Positions 43,512 to 53,593 are shown, counted from the first letter of the stretch. The stretch is DNA of 64,000 nt from Peptoclostridium litorale DSM 5388 (GCF_900141635.1 NZ_FSRH01000005.1:149505-213504); one strand, 5' to 3'. Numbers and translations are program-made. The notes: a model not told the origin generated them from the letters alone.

Positions 43512-44318
43512 GTGAAGAATAATCCAATAGGAGTTTTTGATTCAGGCATAGGAGGACTTACTGTACTTAAGGAAATAATGAATGTGCTTCCGTTTGAAGA
43601 CATAGTGTATTTTGGAGACACGGCGAGAGTGCCTTACGGTTCAAGATCTGCCCAAACCGTTACAAAATACGCCTTCCAATCGATAAATTTTCTCCAGACT
43701 AAAGGAGTAAAGGCAATAGTAATTGCATGCAACACGGCCACGGCAAGGAGCCTTTCAATAGTTCAGGAAAAGTATGATATCCCTATAATAGGTGTTATAA
43801 ATGCGGGAGTTAAGACGGCGCTTGAAGTCACTAAAAACAAAAAGGTAGGGGTAATAGGCACTGAAGGAACAATAGGTTCAAAGGCATATGAGATAGAAAT
43901 GAAAAAAATATCGAATGATATAACAGTAGTGGGAAAGGCATGCCCACTTTTTGTTCCAATAGCGGAGGAAGGCTGGGCGGATACTGACGTTGCAAGCCTT
44001 ACAGCACACAAATATCTTGACGATGTCAAAAAAAGCGGAATAGATTCTCTCGTGCTTGGATGCACTCACTACCCGCTTTTGGCCAATACAATACAAAAAA
44101 CCGTGGGAAGTGATGTGCAGCTTGTAAATCCTGCAAGAGAAACCGCAAAGGACTTAAAGTGCATATTGGAGAAAAAGGGTCTTTTGAATGAAAAAGAAAC
44201 TGGGCCATACTACGAATATTTTGTTTCTGACGATCCGGCAAAGTTTACAAGTGTCGGGCAGAAATTTTTGAACAGGGATATAGAAAAAATAAATCTTGTT
44301 GAAATACAAAAATATTAA
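43512..44318 (+). CDS. murI: Glutamate racemase
   Basis: The 268-residue enzyme makes D-glutamate for peptidoglycan. The two catalytic cysteines lie in VIACNTATA near residue 75 and VLGCTHYPLL near 185. The N-terminal IGVFDSGIGGLTV (Asp10, Ser11) is the usual substrate-binding stretch. The start is GTG 43512, after GAAGAGGTG. It follows ddl in the same direction. Confidence 0.95.
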   Translation: MKNNPIGVFDSGIGGLTVLKEIMNVLPFEDIVYFGDTARVPYGSRSAQTVTKYAFQSINFLQTKGVKAIVIACNTATARSLSIVQEKYDIPIIGVINAGVKTALEVTKNKKVGVIGTEGTIGSKAYEIEMKKISNDITVVGKACPLFVPIAEEGWADTDVASLTAHKYLDDVKKSGIDSLVLGCTHYPLLANTIQKTVGSDVQLVNPARETAKDLKCILEKKGLLNEKETGPYYEYFVSDDPAKFTSVGQKFLNRDIEKINLVEIQKY

Positions 44319-44332
44319 TGTTAGAATTATCT

Positions 44333-44370
44333 AGGCTGCAGAATGAATCGTTCTGTAGCTTATTTTGTCT
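44333..44370 (+). terminator. Terminator after murI
   Basis: AGGCTGCAGAA pairs with TTCTGTAGCTT using two G-U pairs, followed by ATTTTGTCTTTTT. Confidence 0.75.
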
Positions 44371-44394
44371 TTTTATTTGGGATGAGGTGGTTTT

Positions 44395-44817
44395 TTGAAT
44401 AAGGACGTGGTTATAAAAATAAAGACATCGCAAGTGGACTTGAAAGGGACCGGCGATGACATGGAGCTTGTTACAAAGGGGGAGTTTTATACAAAGGATG
44501 ACAGCATGTACATAGTATATCAGGAAACTGAGCTTTCTGGAATGGAAGGGACTACTACAATGCTAAAGATATCCGATGACCTTCTTGTAATGAAAAGATA
44601 TGGGAGCAATACGTCAAAGATGGTGTTTGAAAAGGGGAAGAGGTTCAAAACCAGATACAGGACTTCGCAAGGGGATTTGTCCATGGAAATACTCACTAAT
44701 TATGTTGACATCAGCATGAATGAAGACGAGAGCAAAATAGACATAGACCTTGTGTACGATATAAACATAGCCGGAATATTCGAAGGCAAGAACAAGATGA
44801 ACATAAGCATAAGCTAA
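44395..44817 (+). CDS. DUF1934 (YwiB-like) beta-barrel protein
   Basis: The 140-residue protein resembles the YwiB/DUF1934 family: alternating beta strands from the N-terminus (VVIKIKTSQVD, GEFYTKDDSMYIVYQETELS, TTTMLKISDDLLVMKRYG, MVFEKGKRFKTRY) as in small lipocalin-like barrels. Its function is unknown. In many firmicutes the gene lies beside argS or murI-type genes. TTG 44395 is chosen with GATGAGGTGG 6-8 bases before it. Confidence 0.78.
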   Translation: MNKDVVIKIKTSQVDLKGTGDDMELVTKGEFYTKDDSMYIVYQETELSGMEGTTTMLKISDDLLVMKRYGSNTSKMVFEKGKRFKTRYRTSQGDLSMEILTNYVDISMNEDESKIDIDLVYDINIAGIFEGKNKMNISIS

Positions 44818-44857
44818 AACAAAGGATGCAGATAAATTCTGCCTCCTTTATTTTATT

Positions 44858-44887
44858 TTGAAAAAAGTTTACAATATGTACTATAAC
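44858..44887 (+). promoter_or_regulatory. Probable promoter of tilS
   Basis: TTGAAA at 44858-44863 and TATAAC at 44882-44887, spacer 18 bases; leader about 115 bases. Confidence 0.5.
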
Positions 44888-45006
44888 TTTGTTATTATTG
44901 TATGGAGAATATTTTTAAATAAAAAAATTAAATTAATAAAAAGCAAAGTGGGTATAAAATACTAAGGTTGAATCAGGCGGCCTATTAAAAAAAAGAGGTA
45001 TAAGAG

Positions 45007-46413
45007 ATGGTTGTAGAAAAGGTAAAAAAGACAATAGAAGACAATGGACTAATAAACAAAGGCGATAGTGTGATAGTGGCCCTTTCGGGAGGTCCAGACT
45101 CGATTTGCCTGCTTCGCGTTCTCAATGAAATCAAGGATGAATACGGAATAAAGCTCTATGCAGCACATCTAAACCACAAGATAAGGGGCATGGAAGCTCA
45201 AAAAGATGCTGTGTTTTGTGTGAGAACTTGTGACGAAATGGGTATAGTCTGTTTTGTAAAAGCTTATGATGTCCCCGCGTATTCAAAGGAAAATGGTCTG
45301 TCCATAGAGGAAGGAGCAAGAAAGCTCAGGTATAACATGTTTTTCGAGCTCAAGGAAAGCCTCGGAGCTCAAAGTATAGCAGTTGCGCATAATCTTGACG
45401 ACCAGGCTGAAACCGTTTTGATGAGAATGATGAGGGGCAGCGGACTTGAAGGGTTAAAGGGCATGGACTACAGGAGGGCGGACGGCATAATAAGGCCTCT
45501 TATAGACGTGACAAGAGATGAGATTGAAAAGCACATAAAGGAGAATGAAATAGACTTTAGAATTGACGAGTCCAATCTTGAAGAGGTATACAGCAGAAAC
45601 AAGGTAAGGCTCAGCCTAATCCCGTATATCGAAAAAAGCTTCAATCCAAACATAAAAAAGGCCCTTTCCAGAATGAGTAGGCTTTTGGGGGACGACTGCG
45701 ACTATATAAATTCCAGAGCTGAAGAGAGTTTTGAAAGGCTTTGCAAAAAAAACAGCGACAAGAGCATAAGAATTGATGCAAACGAGCTTTGCAGTCTTCA
45801 CAGAGCTATCTCGACAAGGCTTGTAAGAATGTCAGTTGAGCACGTTCTTGAGGATATAAAAGGTTTTGAACTGGTGCATGTCGAAGATGTCATGGGTCTT
45901 GCAGGGAAAGGGCGAGAAGGTGCGTCAATAGATCTTCCGCGCAATATGGCTGCGCTCAAAAGAGGAAACGATGTCATAGTAGGAATAAGGGATGAGATCC
46001 TTCCGAAGGAGAGTAAAAGCGAAAGCTTCAGCTATACTCTTCCGAAAGAAGGCAGTATATTCATAAAAGAAATTGGCATGGAAATTGACTCATCCACCAT
46101 GCAAAAGAAAGAAGGGAGCAAATTCAAATATGAAAAAGGCTGTATATATTTGGACTTGGACAAAATAGATGGAAAGGTCACGGTAAGAAGCAGAAAAGAA
46201 GGTGACAGGATAAGACCTGTAGGTCTTGGAGGAAGCAAAAAGGTCAAGGATATCTTCATAGATATGAAAATAGAAAGAAGTGAAAGGGACAAAATACCTG
46301 TAATTTCGGATGGAAAGGGGATAATGTGGATATATGGCTATAGGATAGGTGACGATTACAAGGTTGACGGCAAAACATCCAGTGTAATTAAGATAAGCGC
46401 TAGAAAGAGATAG
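45007..46413 (+). CDS. tilS: tRNA(Ile)-lysidine synthase
   Basis: The 468-residue enzyme attaches lysine to C34 of the CAU-anticodon tRNA-Ile so that it reads AUA. The PP-loop SGGPDS is at residues 27-32, followed by HLNHKIRG and AHNLDDQAETVLMRMMRGSG near 119-138. The C-terminal part (~385-468) has the TilS substrate-binding domain (VRSRKEGDRIRPVGLGGSKK). ATG 45007 follows AAAAAGAGG. It precedes ftsH as in Bacillus (tilS-hprT-ftsH), but hprT is not between them here. AUA is a very common codon in this window, so the enzyme should be essential. Confidence 0.95.
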   Translation: MVVEKVKKTIEDNGLINKGDSVIVALSGGPDSICLLRVLNEIKDEYGIKLYAAHLNHKIRGMEAQKDAVFCVRTCDEMGIVCFVKAYDVPAYSKENGLSIEEGARKLRYNMFFELKESLGAQSIAVAHNLDDQAETVLMRMMRGSGLEGLKGMDYRRADGIIRPLIDVTRDEIEKHIKENEIDFRIDESNLEEVYSRNKVRLSLIPYIEKSFNPNIKKALSRMSRLLGDDCDYINSRAEESFERLCKKNSDKSIRIDANELCSLHRAISTRLVRMSVEHVLEDIKGFELVHVEDVMGLAGKGREGASIDLPRNMAALKRGNDVIVGIRDEILPKESKSESFSYTLPKEGSIFIKEIGMEIDSSTMQKKEGSKFKYEKGCIYLDLDKIDGKVTVRSRKEGDRIRPVGLGGSKKVKDIFIDMKIERSERDKIPVISDGKGIMWIYGYRIGDDYKVDGKTSSVIKISARKR

Positions 46414-46425
46414 AATTGGTAAATA

Positions 46426-46454
46426 TTGAACTTGAAATATCTTTATGTTAAAAT
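46426..46454 (+). promoter_or_regulatory. Promoter of ftsH
   Basis: TTGAAC at 46426-46431 and TAAAAT at 46449-46454, spacer 17 bases, just after the tilS stop. Confidence 0.65.
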
Positions 46455-46487
46455 TAACAGGTACAAATATAGGAAGGAGGGCTCGTA

Positions 46488-48443
46488 TTGAAGAAATTTT
46501 TCAGGGGAGCAAGTTTTTACTTACTCATATTCATAATAATAGTCTCGATAGTACAATTTCTGAGTAAGCCCACGCAAGAAGTGGTAAATATGGAGTTTTC
46601 TCAAGTATATCAACTGTTGGAACAAGAAAAGGTGTCTAAGATACATTTTACAAATGAAATAATAGAAGGAACTGTAAAGGGCACAAATCAAAAGTTTACA
46701 TCCTATGTTCCTTACCCTGTAAGCAGGGACCAGCTTTCGGAGGTCATATTAAAACAGGTTTCTGAAAGAAAACTTATTGTAAGCGGAGAACCTGAACCGG
46801 GGACTCCATGGTTTTTCGAAATACTGCCTTCTGTATTCATGATACTGATATTCGTAGTGTTCTGGTTTGTATTCATGCAGCAGTCACAGGGCGGCGGAAG
46901 CAGAGTTATGAATTTTGGAAAGTCAAAGGCAAAGCTGCACAAGGAAAATGAGAAGAACAAGGTTACATTTGCAGATGTTGCAGGCCTTGAAGAGGAAAAG
47001 GAAGAACTGCAGGAAGTTGTAGATTTTCTGAAAAGTCCTAAAAAGTATACGGAACTTGGAGCAAGAATACCAAAGGGAATGCTTCTTGTGGGACCACCGG
47101 GAACAGGAAAGACTTATCTTTCAAAGGCGGTTGCAGGAGAGGCTGGAGTGCCATTTTTCAGCATAAGTGGTTCTGATTTTGTGGAAATGTTTGTAGGTGT
47201 TGGAGCATCGCGTGTAAGGGACCTTTTCGAGCAGGCGAAAAAGAGCGCACCGTGCATAATATTCATAGACGAGATCGACGCTGTTGGAAGAAAAAGAGGA
47301 GCCGGACTTGGCGGAGGCCATGACGAAAGGGAGCAGACACTTAATCAGCTGCTTGTTGAAATGGATGGATTTGGAATAAACGAGGGCATAATAATAATGG
47401 CTGCAACAAACAGGCCAGACATACTAGACCCTGCTCTTCTTCGTCCGGGAAGATTCGACAGACAAGTGCTTGTCGGTGTACCAGACATAAAGGGAAGAGA
47501 AGCTATACTGAAAGTGCACTCAAAAGGGAAGCCGCTTGCGAGTGATGTGGACCTTAAGGTGCTGGCAAGAAGGACTCCTGGATTCACTCCGGCGGATATA
47601 GAAAACCTTATGAACGAGGCTGCTCTTTTAACTGCAAGAAGAAAAGAAAAGCACATAAGGATGGAAACTGTAGAAGAGGCCATCACCAAGGTTATAGCTG
47701 GACCGGCTAAAAAGTCGAGAGTGATAAGCGAAAAGGAAAAAAGGCTTACGGCTTATCACGAGGCGGGACATGCTGTTGTAGCAACGCTTATGCCGGACAC
47801 AGACCCGGTACACCAGGTAACTATAATACCTAGGGGAAGAGCCGGAGGATTCACAATGATACTTCCTAAAGAGGAAAAGTATTACGCTACAAAGAGTGAG
47901 ATGGAAGAGCAACTTATACACCTTTTAGGGGGAAGAGTTGCGGAAAAGCTTGTTCTAAAGGACATATCAACAGGTGCACAAAACGACCTTGAAAGGGTTA
48001 CGCACATAGCAAAGTCCATGGTTACAAAATATGGTATGAGCGAAAAGCTGGGTTCAATGACTTTTGGGGAAGGTTCAGATGAGGTTTTCCTTGGAAAAGA
48101 CCTTACTACAAGAAAGAACTACTCGGAAGAGGTTGCATCTGAGATAGACAGAGAGATAAGAAGAATAGTGGACGAGGCCTACGAGAACACTATAACTCTT
48201 CTTGAAAAAAATCTTGACAAGCTGCATGATGTTGCAAATGCGCTTCTCAAATTTGAAACTCTCGATGCAGACCAGTTCCAAAAAGCTTTTGATGGAGAGC
48301 TTGTTGTCACTGATGAAGAGATTGAAGCGGAAGAGGCTCACGACAGAGCGGTTTCTTCAGGAGTGAATATTGAAAAAGACAATGCGGCGTCACTTGAAAA
48401 GGTTGAGGAAATAGCAGAGACAACAATTACAAAAAATGAATAA
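46488..48443 (+). CDS. ftsH: ATP-dependent zinc metalloprotease FtsH
   Basis: The 651-residue membrane protease degrades unneeded or damaged membrane and soluble proteins. Membrane helices at ~9-25 and ~113-131 flank a short outside loop. Walker A GPPGTGKT is at 202-209, Walker [12 protein letters not shown] follows, and the SRH has [20 protein letters not shown]. Zinc ligands HEAGH are at 424-428, with the third acidic ligand in [13 protein letters not shown] 46488 follows GGAAGGAGGG. The C-terminal tail is acidic. A terminator follows. Confidence 0.97.
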   Translation: MKKFFRGASFYLLIFIIIVSIVQFLSKPTQEVVNMEFSQVYQLLEQEKVSKIHFTNEIIEGTVKGTNQKFTSYVPYPVSRDQLSEVILKQVSERKLIVSGEPEPGTPWFFEILPSVFMILIFVVFWFVFMQQSQGGGSRVMNFGKSKAKLHKENEKNKVTFADVAGLEEEKEELQEVVDFLKSPKKYTELGARIPKGMLLVGPPGTGKTYLSKAVAGEAGVPFFSISGSDFVEMFVGVGASRVRDLFEQAKKSAPCIIFIDEIDAVGRKRGAGLGGGHDEREQTLNQLLVEMDGFGINEGIIIMAATNRPDILDPALLRPGRFDRQVLVGVPDIKGREAILKVHSKGKPLASDVDLKVLARRTPGFTPADIENLMNEAALLTARRKEKHIRMETVEEAITKVIAGPAKKSRVISEKEKRLTAYHEAGHAVVATLMPDTDPVHQVTIIPRGRAGGFTMILPKEEKYYATKSEMEEQLIHLLGGRVAEKLVLKDISTGAQNDLERVTHIAKSMVTKYGMSEKLGSMTFGEGSDEVFLGKDLTTRKNYSEEVASEIDREIRRIVDEAYENTITLLEKNLDKLHDVANALLKFETLDADQFQKAFDGELVVTDEEIEAEEAHDRAVSSGVNIEKDNAASLEKVEEIAETTITKNE

Positions 48444-48448
48444 TAATC

Positions 48449-48472
48449 AAAAGCCGGGGATTCCCGGCTTTT
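48449..48472. terminator. Terminator after ftsH
   Basis: AAAAGCCGGG pairs with CCCGGCTTTT across 4 bases. Confidence 0.9.
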
Positions 48473-48518
48473 GCAATATGCATTAAAAAAATACTGAAAA
48501 TACAAAAGGAGTGACATA

Positions 48519-48911
48519 ATGAAGGAGATAAAGCCAGGGGTAAAGGCAAGCCTTGAGAAGCTTGTAAAATATGAAGACACTGCAGCTGCGCTGGGCAATA
48601 AAGACGTTGAGGTTTTTGCAACACCAGTTATGGTATCGCTTATGGAGATCACATGTGCACAGGCGCTAGAGCCGTATCTTGAGGAAGGAGAGGGCTCTGT
48701 TGGAGTAAGCCTTGAAATAAGGCACATTGCACCGACTCCAGTTGGCATGAAGGTAACATCGAATGCAGAGCTCACAAAGGTTGACGGTGTCAAAATGGAG
48801 TTCAAAGTCGAGGTCTTTGATGAAAACGAAAAAGTGGGAGAGGGAATACACAAAAGGGCTGTCATAGACATGGACAAGTTTTTTAAAATGGTTGAAAAAA
48901 AGAAAAAGTAG
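48519..48911 (+). CDS. Hot-dog fold thioesterase, FlK-like
   Basis: The 130-residue protein matches the family of fluoroacetyl-CoA thioesterase FlK: FATPVMVSLMEITCAQALEP near 35-54 with the catalytic Thr/Glu positions, EIRHIAPTPVGMKVT near 70-84 with the His, and GIHKRAVID near 110. Most members hydrolyse unknown acyl-CoA substrates; toxin resistance need not apply. The Thr of the FlK triad lies in the FATPVM segment. ATG 48519 follows AAAAGGAG. Confidence 0.82.
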   Translation: MKEIKPGVKASLEKLVKYEDTAAALGNKDVEVFATPVMVSLMEITCAQALEPYLEEGEGSVGVSLEIRHIAPTPVGMKVTSNAELTKVDGVKMEFKVEVFDENEKVGEGIHKRAVIDMDKFFKMVEKKKK

Positions 48912-48913
48912 AC

Positions 48914-48951
48914 AAAAAGGCCGAATACATTTTGTATAAGGCCTTTTTTAT
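48914..48951. terminator. Terminator after the thioesterase gene
   Basis: AAAAGGCC pairs with GGCCTTTT; the intervening bases form a further ATACA/TGTAT stem. A run of T follows. Confidence 0.85.
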
Positions 48952-48996
48952 TTTATAATGATATAGTGACTAATTTGTTTGTATGGAGGAGTAATT

Positions 48997-50904
48997 TTGC
49001 ACAGCATAAGGCAAGTAAAGAAAAACAGGCTTATAGCGGCATATGCTATAGCTATTTTTATGATTTTAATGGGTTGTTTTATGGCAGCAACATTGAATTC
49101 AAGAGTTTTGTTTTGGCAAAATAAAAACACTATTATGGAGTCCATCATTATTTCGGTAGGTATAGCATTCATATCTTTAGTGCTGGGAAAGAGTTATTAT
49201 CAAAGACATGAATACAATGAAAAGATGAAACTGTCGAGTGGAATAATTCAAAACACTTCAGAAGCTGTAATAATCACGGATGAGCACACAAGTATAATAT
49301 TTGTCAACGAGGCATTCACGAAAATAACTGGGTACGAGGAAGAAGAAGTCATAGGCAAAAAGACATCTGCATTCAAATCAGGAGTGCATGGACAGCAGTT
49401 TTATAAGAATATGTGGGATTCCATAATAAACTATGGAAGCTGGAAAGGCGAGGTGTGGGACAAGAAAAAAAACGGGCAGATGTACCCAAAATGGCTTAGA
49501 ATAAACTCTATAATTGGAGTCGGGGGAGAGGTAAAGTACATAGGGGTATTTGACGACCTTACAGACAAGAAAAAAATAAATAGAAGGGTCAAGAGGCTTG
49601 AAAACTATGACATGCTGACTGGACTTCCAAACAAGGCGCTTTTTTTAAAAATAGTGAACAGGCGTATGGAGAAAGACGCGAGATTTTCGCTGATATCGCT
49701 TAAAGTCATAAATTTTTCACTTGTGAATGAGAGCCTTGGGTACAGGTACGGAGACAATCTGCTTGTTGAAATAACAAACAGGTTTAAGGCTGCAAAGCAA
49801 AAGAATATATTGATATCGAGGACAGGTAAAGATGAATTTACTCTGTTTTATTCACATTCAAATGGAATACCTGTTGCCAAAGAGATTGTAGAAAATATAA
49901 TAGAGACGCTAAGTGGTCTTTATGTCATAGGCGAAAAACACACATATGTAAATATTGCGGCGGGGGTTGCGAGCTATAGAGATTCTGATGAAGCGAGTGA
50001 AGTTATAGAAAATGCAAATATAGCCCGTGAATATGCAGTTGAAAATGGAATCAATATATTTAGCTTTGACGAGAATATGAAGTCTGAATACATAAGGAGA
50101 ATAGAAGTCGAAAGCAGGATTAAAAGGGCTCTGGAAAAAGAAGAGTTTGAAGTATACTACCAGCCTCAGGTGGATATCCAAAATGCCCGCATAAGCGGCG
50201 TTGAGGCCCTTCTCAGATGGGAAAGCCCTGAACTTGGAAGGGTTTCCCCTGCTGAATTCATACCCATAGCGGAAAAAACAGGTCTAATATCACCGCTTGG
50301 AATATGGGTCATGAGGCAGGCGTGCAGGCAGCGGCATATATGGAGTGAAAAAGGATTTGACATAAATGTTGCTGTCAATATATCACCCATACAGTTTCGA
50401 AATACAGACATCCCTTGTGCGATAGAAGGAATGTTGAAAGAATACGATATTCCAGGAAAAAGTCTTGAAGTGGAGATAACTGAAGGCCTTCTGATTGAAA
50501 ATTTTGAAAACATAGACGAGCAGCTCAAAAAGATAAAGGCCTTGGGAGTCGGCATTGCCATAGATGATTTTGGAACTGGATATTCATCTTTAGGATATCT
50601 TAGAAATCTTGAAATAGACAAGATAAAGATAGACATGCAGTTTGTCAGAGGATACCCACACAGTGATGACGGCACCATAGCCAGGATAATTTCAAGCCTC
50701 GCCCATAATTTGGATTTAAGGCTTATTGCCGAAGGTGTGGAGACTGAGAAGCAGCTTGAGTTTGTAAGGGAGATAGACTGTACAAGCGTACAAGGGTATT
50801 ATTACAGCCCGCCACTTCCAGCGGAGGAGATTGAAGAACTGCTTGATCAGTGGCAGGCAAGTGTTAGACGAAAGGATGATGACTTTGAAGGACAGAGTGC
50901 TTAA
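48997..50904 (+). CDS. PAS-GGDEF-EAL protein, probable cyclic di-GMP phosphodiesterase
   Basis: The 635-residue protein has two membrane helices (~15-35 and ~48-65), a PAS domain (~80-200, VNEAFTKITGYEEEEVIG), a GGDEF domain (~205-370) and an EAL domain (~375-630). The GGDEF signature is degenerate: GKDEF in RTGKDEFTLFY, so cyclase activity is doubtful, though GTP could still bind. EAL residues are intact: VEALLRW, EVEITEG, DDFGTGYSSL, KIDMQFV, AEGVET and QGYYYSPPLP. It should therefore hydrolyse cyclic di-GMP. TTG 48997 follows GGAGGA; a TTG at 48979 precedes this site. Its 3' end overlaps birA by about 25 bases. Confidence 0.92.
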   Translation: MHSIRQVKKNRLIAAYAIAIFMILMGCFMAATLNSRVLFWQNKNTIMESIIISVGIAFISLVLGKSYYQRHEYNEKMKLSSGIIQNTSEAVIITDEHTSIIFVNEAFTKITGYEEEEVIGKKTSAFKSGVHGQQFYKNMWDSIINYGSWKGEVWDKKKNGQMYPKWLRINSIIGVGGEVKYIGVFDDLTDKKKINRRVKRLENYDMLTGLPNKALFLKIVNRRMEKDARFSLISLKVINFSLVNESLGYRYGDNLLVEITNRFKAAKQKNILISRTGKDEFTLFYSHSNGIPVAKEIVENIIETLSGLYVIGEKHTYVNIAAGVASYRDSDEASEVIENANIAREYAVENGINIFSFDENMKSEYIRRIEVESRIKRALEKEEFEVYYQPQVDIQNARISGVEALLRWESPELGRVSPAEFIPIAEKTGLISPLGIWVMRQACRQRHIWSEKGFDINVAVNISPIQFRNTDIPCAIEGMLKEYDIPGKSLEVEITEGLLIENFENIDEQLKKIKALGVGIAIDDFGTGYSSLGYLRNLEIDKIKIDMQFVRGYPHSDDGTIARIISSLAHNLDLRLIAEGVETEKQLEFVREIDCTSVQGYYYSPPLPAEEIEELLDQWQASVRRKDDDFEGQSA

Positions 50905-51856
50905 ATACTTGATTCGAAACAAAGGCAGTTTTGTTTCTGGGGAGAAGATATCTGAAAGCCTTGGAATATCAAGAGCTGCAGTGTGGAAGCATATAAGCAG
51001 TCTTAGGCAGGACGGCTTTGAAATAGATTCAGCAAGCAGACGGGGTTACATGCTCATAGGCGATGCGGATATAATAAATCCCCAGATTATAAGTGATTCG
51101 CTCCGCACAAGCTTTATAGGTAAAAAGATAATATACATGGATTCAATAGGATCTACAAATGACCACATAAAGTCCATTGCAGGCGGGAGTACTGACGGGA
51201 CAGTTGTGATTGCAAATGAGCAGACAAAGGGCAAGGGAAGAATGGGCAGGTACTGGCATTCTCAAAAGGGCGATGGTATATGGATGAGCATGCTCCTAAA
51301 GCCACACATAGCTCCGAACAAGGCGTCAATAATAACTCAAATAGCAGGAGCAGCAATAGTAAAGGCACTTGACGAATTTGGAGTAAGTGCCATGATAAAA
51401 TGGCCGAACGACATAATTTTAAATGGTAAAAAGCTTTGCGGGATACTTACGGAAATGGCAGCAGAGATTGATCGGATAAACTATATAGTGCTGGGAATGG
51501 GAATGAATGTTAAAAGCGACAATTTTCCAGATGAAATAAGTGATATTGCTACATCTCTTTACAAAGAGGGGCACGCCATCAAAAGAGCCGATATAATAAG
51601 ATCTATATTTGAAAATTTCGAGAGGCTCTATGTAGATTATATAAAAAATGACGACCTAAAAGAGGTTGTGGAAATATGCAGGGAAAGATCGGCTGTAATA
51701 GGAAAGGATATATATGTGATAACCTGGAGTGAAAAGAAAAAGGCAAGGGCTCTTGACATAAGCCAAAACGGAGACCTTTTGGTTGAATACAAAGACGGCA
51801 GAAAGGAAAGTCTGGTATCGGGCGAGGTTTCAATAAGAAAGGCGGACGACGAATAG
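50879..51856 (+). CDS. birA: BirA, biotin protein ligase and biotin-operon repressor
   Basis: The 325-residue bifunctional protein has an N-terminal winged helix (LGISRAAVWKHISSLRQDGF) that binds DNA and a ligase domain with DSIGSTND, EQTKGKGRMGRYWHSQ (the biotinyl-AMP loop), KWPNDI and GILTEM. It activates biotin and attaches it to carboxylase domains. The start is not certain: ATG 50879, ATG 50876 and TTG 50885 are all possible, the last having the best spacing to GAAAGG. Its stop TAG overlaps the GTG start of the P1 peptidase by one base. No biotin genes are in the window. Confidence 0.93.
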   Translation: MTLKDRVLKYLIRNKGSFVSGEKISESLGISRAAVWKHISSLRQDGFEIDSASRRGYMLIGDADIINPQIISDSLRTSFIGKKIIYMDSIGSTNDHIKSIAGGSTDGTVVIANEQTKGKGRMGRYWHSQKGDGIWMSMLLKPHIAPNKASIITQIAGAAIVKALDEFGVSAMIKWPNDIILNGKKLCGILTEMAAEIDRINYIVLGMGMNVKSDNFPDEISDIATSLYKEGHAIKRADIIRSIFENFERLYVDYIKNDDLKEVVEICRERSAVIGKDIYVITWSEKKKARALDISQNGDLLVEYKDGRKESLVSGEVSIRKADDE

Positions 51857-52818
51857 TGGACAGGGAAAATGGACTGGGCATAAAAGGGGTGAGAGTCGGA
51901 AGCGCCCAGAACGATGAGGGGCTTACGGGCTGCACCGTTATAATATGCGAGCGGGGCGGTGTGTGTTCCGTGGACGTAAGGGGGGCGGCGCCAGGGACAA
52001 GGGAGACCGACCTTTTGGATCCTGTTAACATGATAGAAAAAGTGCATGCGGTAGTGCTTGCGGGAGGCTCGGCGTTTGGGCTGGACTCCTGCAGCGGCGT
52101 CATGAGATACCTTGAGGAAAAGGGCGTGGGGTTTGACGTAGGAGTGGCGAAGGTGCCCATAGTGACGGGGGCTGTGCTATTTGATCTGAATGTGGGAGAC
52201 CCAAAGGCAAGGCCAAGTGCCGATATGGGATATGAGGCGTGCATATCTTCTGAAGAGGGAAAATTCAAGCAGGGGTGCTTCGGTGCAGGATGTGGAGCCA
52301 GCGTCGGCAAGGCGCTTGGAAGTGAACTGGCGATGAAGTCCGGAATGGGGATGCACTCCATGAAGTGTGAAGACGGGCTTGTAGTATCGTCTATAGTTGC
52401 AGTCAACGCATATGGGGATGTATATGAGAACGGCAGAATAATAGCGGGGGCGCTAAGCAAAAGCGGAGGATTTGCAGACAGCAGAATATGCATGTCAATG
52501 GGTGAAAATGACAATGGATTTACGGGCAAAAACACTACAATAGGAGCAGTTATAACCAATGCAATCCTTACTAAGGCCCAGGCGAAGAGAATATCGTATT
52601 TTGCCCATGACGGATATGCAAGGGCCATAAACCCTGTTCACACTTTATATGACGGAGACAGCATATTCACACTAGCAACAGGAAGCGTTGATGCCGACAT
52701 CAACAGGATTGGAATACTGGCGGCGGAGTCCATGGAAAAGGCCATAATAAGCGCTGTCAAGAATGCGGATTCGTCAGGGGGACTCAAATCATACAAAGAT
52801 GTGACATCGCAAAAATAA
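51856..52818 (+). CDS. P1 (S58) family peptidase, DmpA/beta-aminopeptidase-like
   Basis: The 320-residue protein is an N-terminal-nucleophile hydrolase of peptidase family S58. It has GVRVGSAQNDEGLTGCTVI at the start, VLAGGSAFGLDSCSGVMRYL near 69-88, and the autocleavage site in GKNTTIGAVITNAILTK near 228-245, where a Thr would become the nucleophile after cleavage of the Asn-Thr bond; DmpA and BapA use Ser there. Family members include D/L-aminopeptidases and beta-aminopeptidases that release beta-alanine. GTG 51856 overlaps the birA stop, with GGACGACGA as weak ribosome site, so it is translationally coupled. Confidence 0.88.
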   Translation: MDRENGLGIKGVRVGSAQNDEGLTGCTVIICERGGVCSVDVRGAAPGTRETDLLDPVNMIEKVHAVVLAGGSAFGLDSCSGVMRYLEEKGVGFDVGVAKVPIVTGAVLFDLNVGDPKARPSADMGYEACISSEEGKFKQGCFGAGCGASVGKALGSELAMKSGMGMHSMKCEDGLVVSSIVAVNAYGDVYENGRIIAGALSKSGGFADSRICMSMGENDNGFTGKNTTIGAVITNAILTKAQAKRISYFAHDGYARAINPVHTLYDGDSIFTLATGSVDADINRIGILAAESMEKAIISAVKNADSSGGLKSYKDVTSQK

Positions 52819-53002
52819 ATGTCTAGTTTTATCTCTATAAGGTTTTTTAACTGCATTTCATTATAATTATTGAAAACTAAAAATTTTGCTGTTAAAATTA
52901 AACTGAAACTGCAGGCATCTTTTTGAAGAGAGTCTGACATTCAAAAATAAATAAATAAAATTAAAGTCCGGTATCAATTTGAACCGGAACGGAGGTGCAG
53001 CT

Positions 53003-53593
53003 ATGATTGAAGCAAGTGGAAAGAAGGGTATTTCTGTAAGGAAGATGAGCATTATAGGGGTTTTGGGAAGCATATCAATAATACTGGGCATGACGCCGCT
53101 GGGCTTTATACCGGTAAGTCCCACTATGAAAGCTACCATAATGCACATACCTGTAATAATAGGGGCCATAGTTGAAGGTCCGATTGTCGGAATGATGGTA
53201 GGGCTAATGTTTGGGGTTTTCAGCATGATACAAAGTATAACTCAGCCGACTCCTGTATCATTCATATTTTGGAATCCGCTTATATCGGTAGTTCCAAGAA
53301 TAGCAATAGGGATTACGTCTTACTATGGATACATTATACTTAAGAGATTTTCGAAGTCAGCAGTGCTGCAGACGTCGTTTGCAGGGGCTATAGGAACGCT
53401 TACGAATACTATAGGTGTGCTTGGAATGGCGTATCTGCTTTATGGAGCCCAGTTTGCGGAGAAGCTTGGGGCTGATCCAGCGCTTGCAGGAAAGATGATA
53501 CTTGGAATAGGAATAAGCCATGGCATTCCTGAAGTTATAATTGCAATGCTGGTTGTTTCGGGTGTATGCAAGGGGCTGAGGCTTTTAAAATAG
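53003..53593 (+). CDS. ECF transporter S component, possibly pantothenate (PanT)
   Basis: The 196-residue membrane protein has about five or six helices and the ECF S-component pattern: [40 protein letters not shown] near 50-70, and a [11 protein letters not shown] helix. The S component binds a vitamin and works with the shared energising module (EcfA, A', T), which is not in this window. Immediately downstream lies coaX (pantothenate kinase) and upstream lies birA, so pantothenate is favoured, with biotin as alternative; the sequence is unlike BioY. ATG 53003 follows GGAGGT. Confidence 0.85.
   Translation: MIEASGKKGISVRKMSIIGVLGSISIILGMTPLGFIPVSPTMKATIMHIPVIIGAIVEGPIVGMMVGLMFGVFSMIQSITQPTPVSFIFWNPLISVVPRIAIGITSYYGYIILKRFSKSAVLQTSFAGAIGTLTNTIGVLGMAYLLYGAQFAEKLGADPALAGKMILGIGISHGIPEVIIAMLVVSGVCKGLRLLK

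Noticed and set aside
51603..52628. 341-codon minus-strand frame opposite birA/P1 peptidase
   Set aside because: The plus-strand genes have clear family motifs; the minus frame is Pro/Ser-rich, with no start site.
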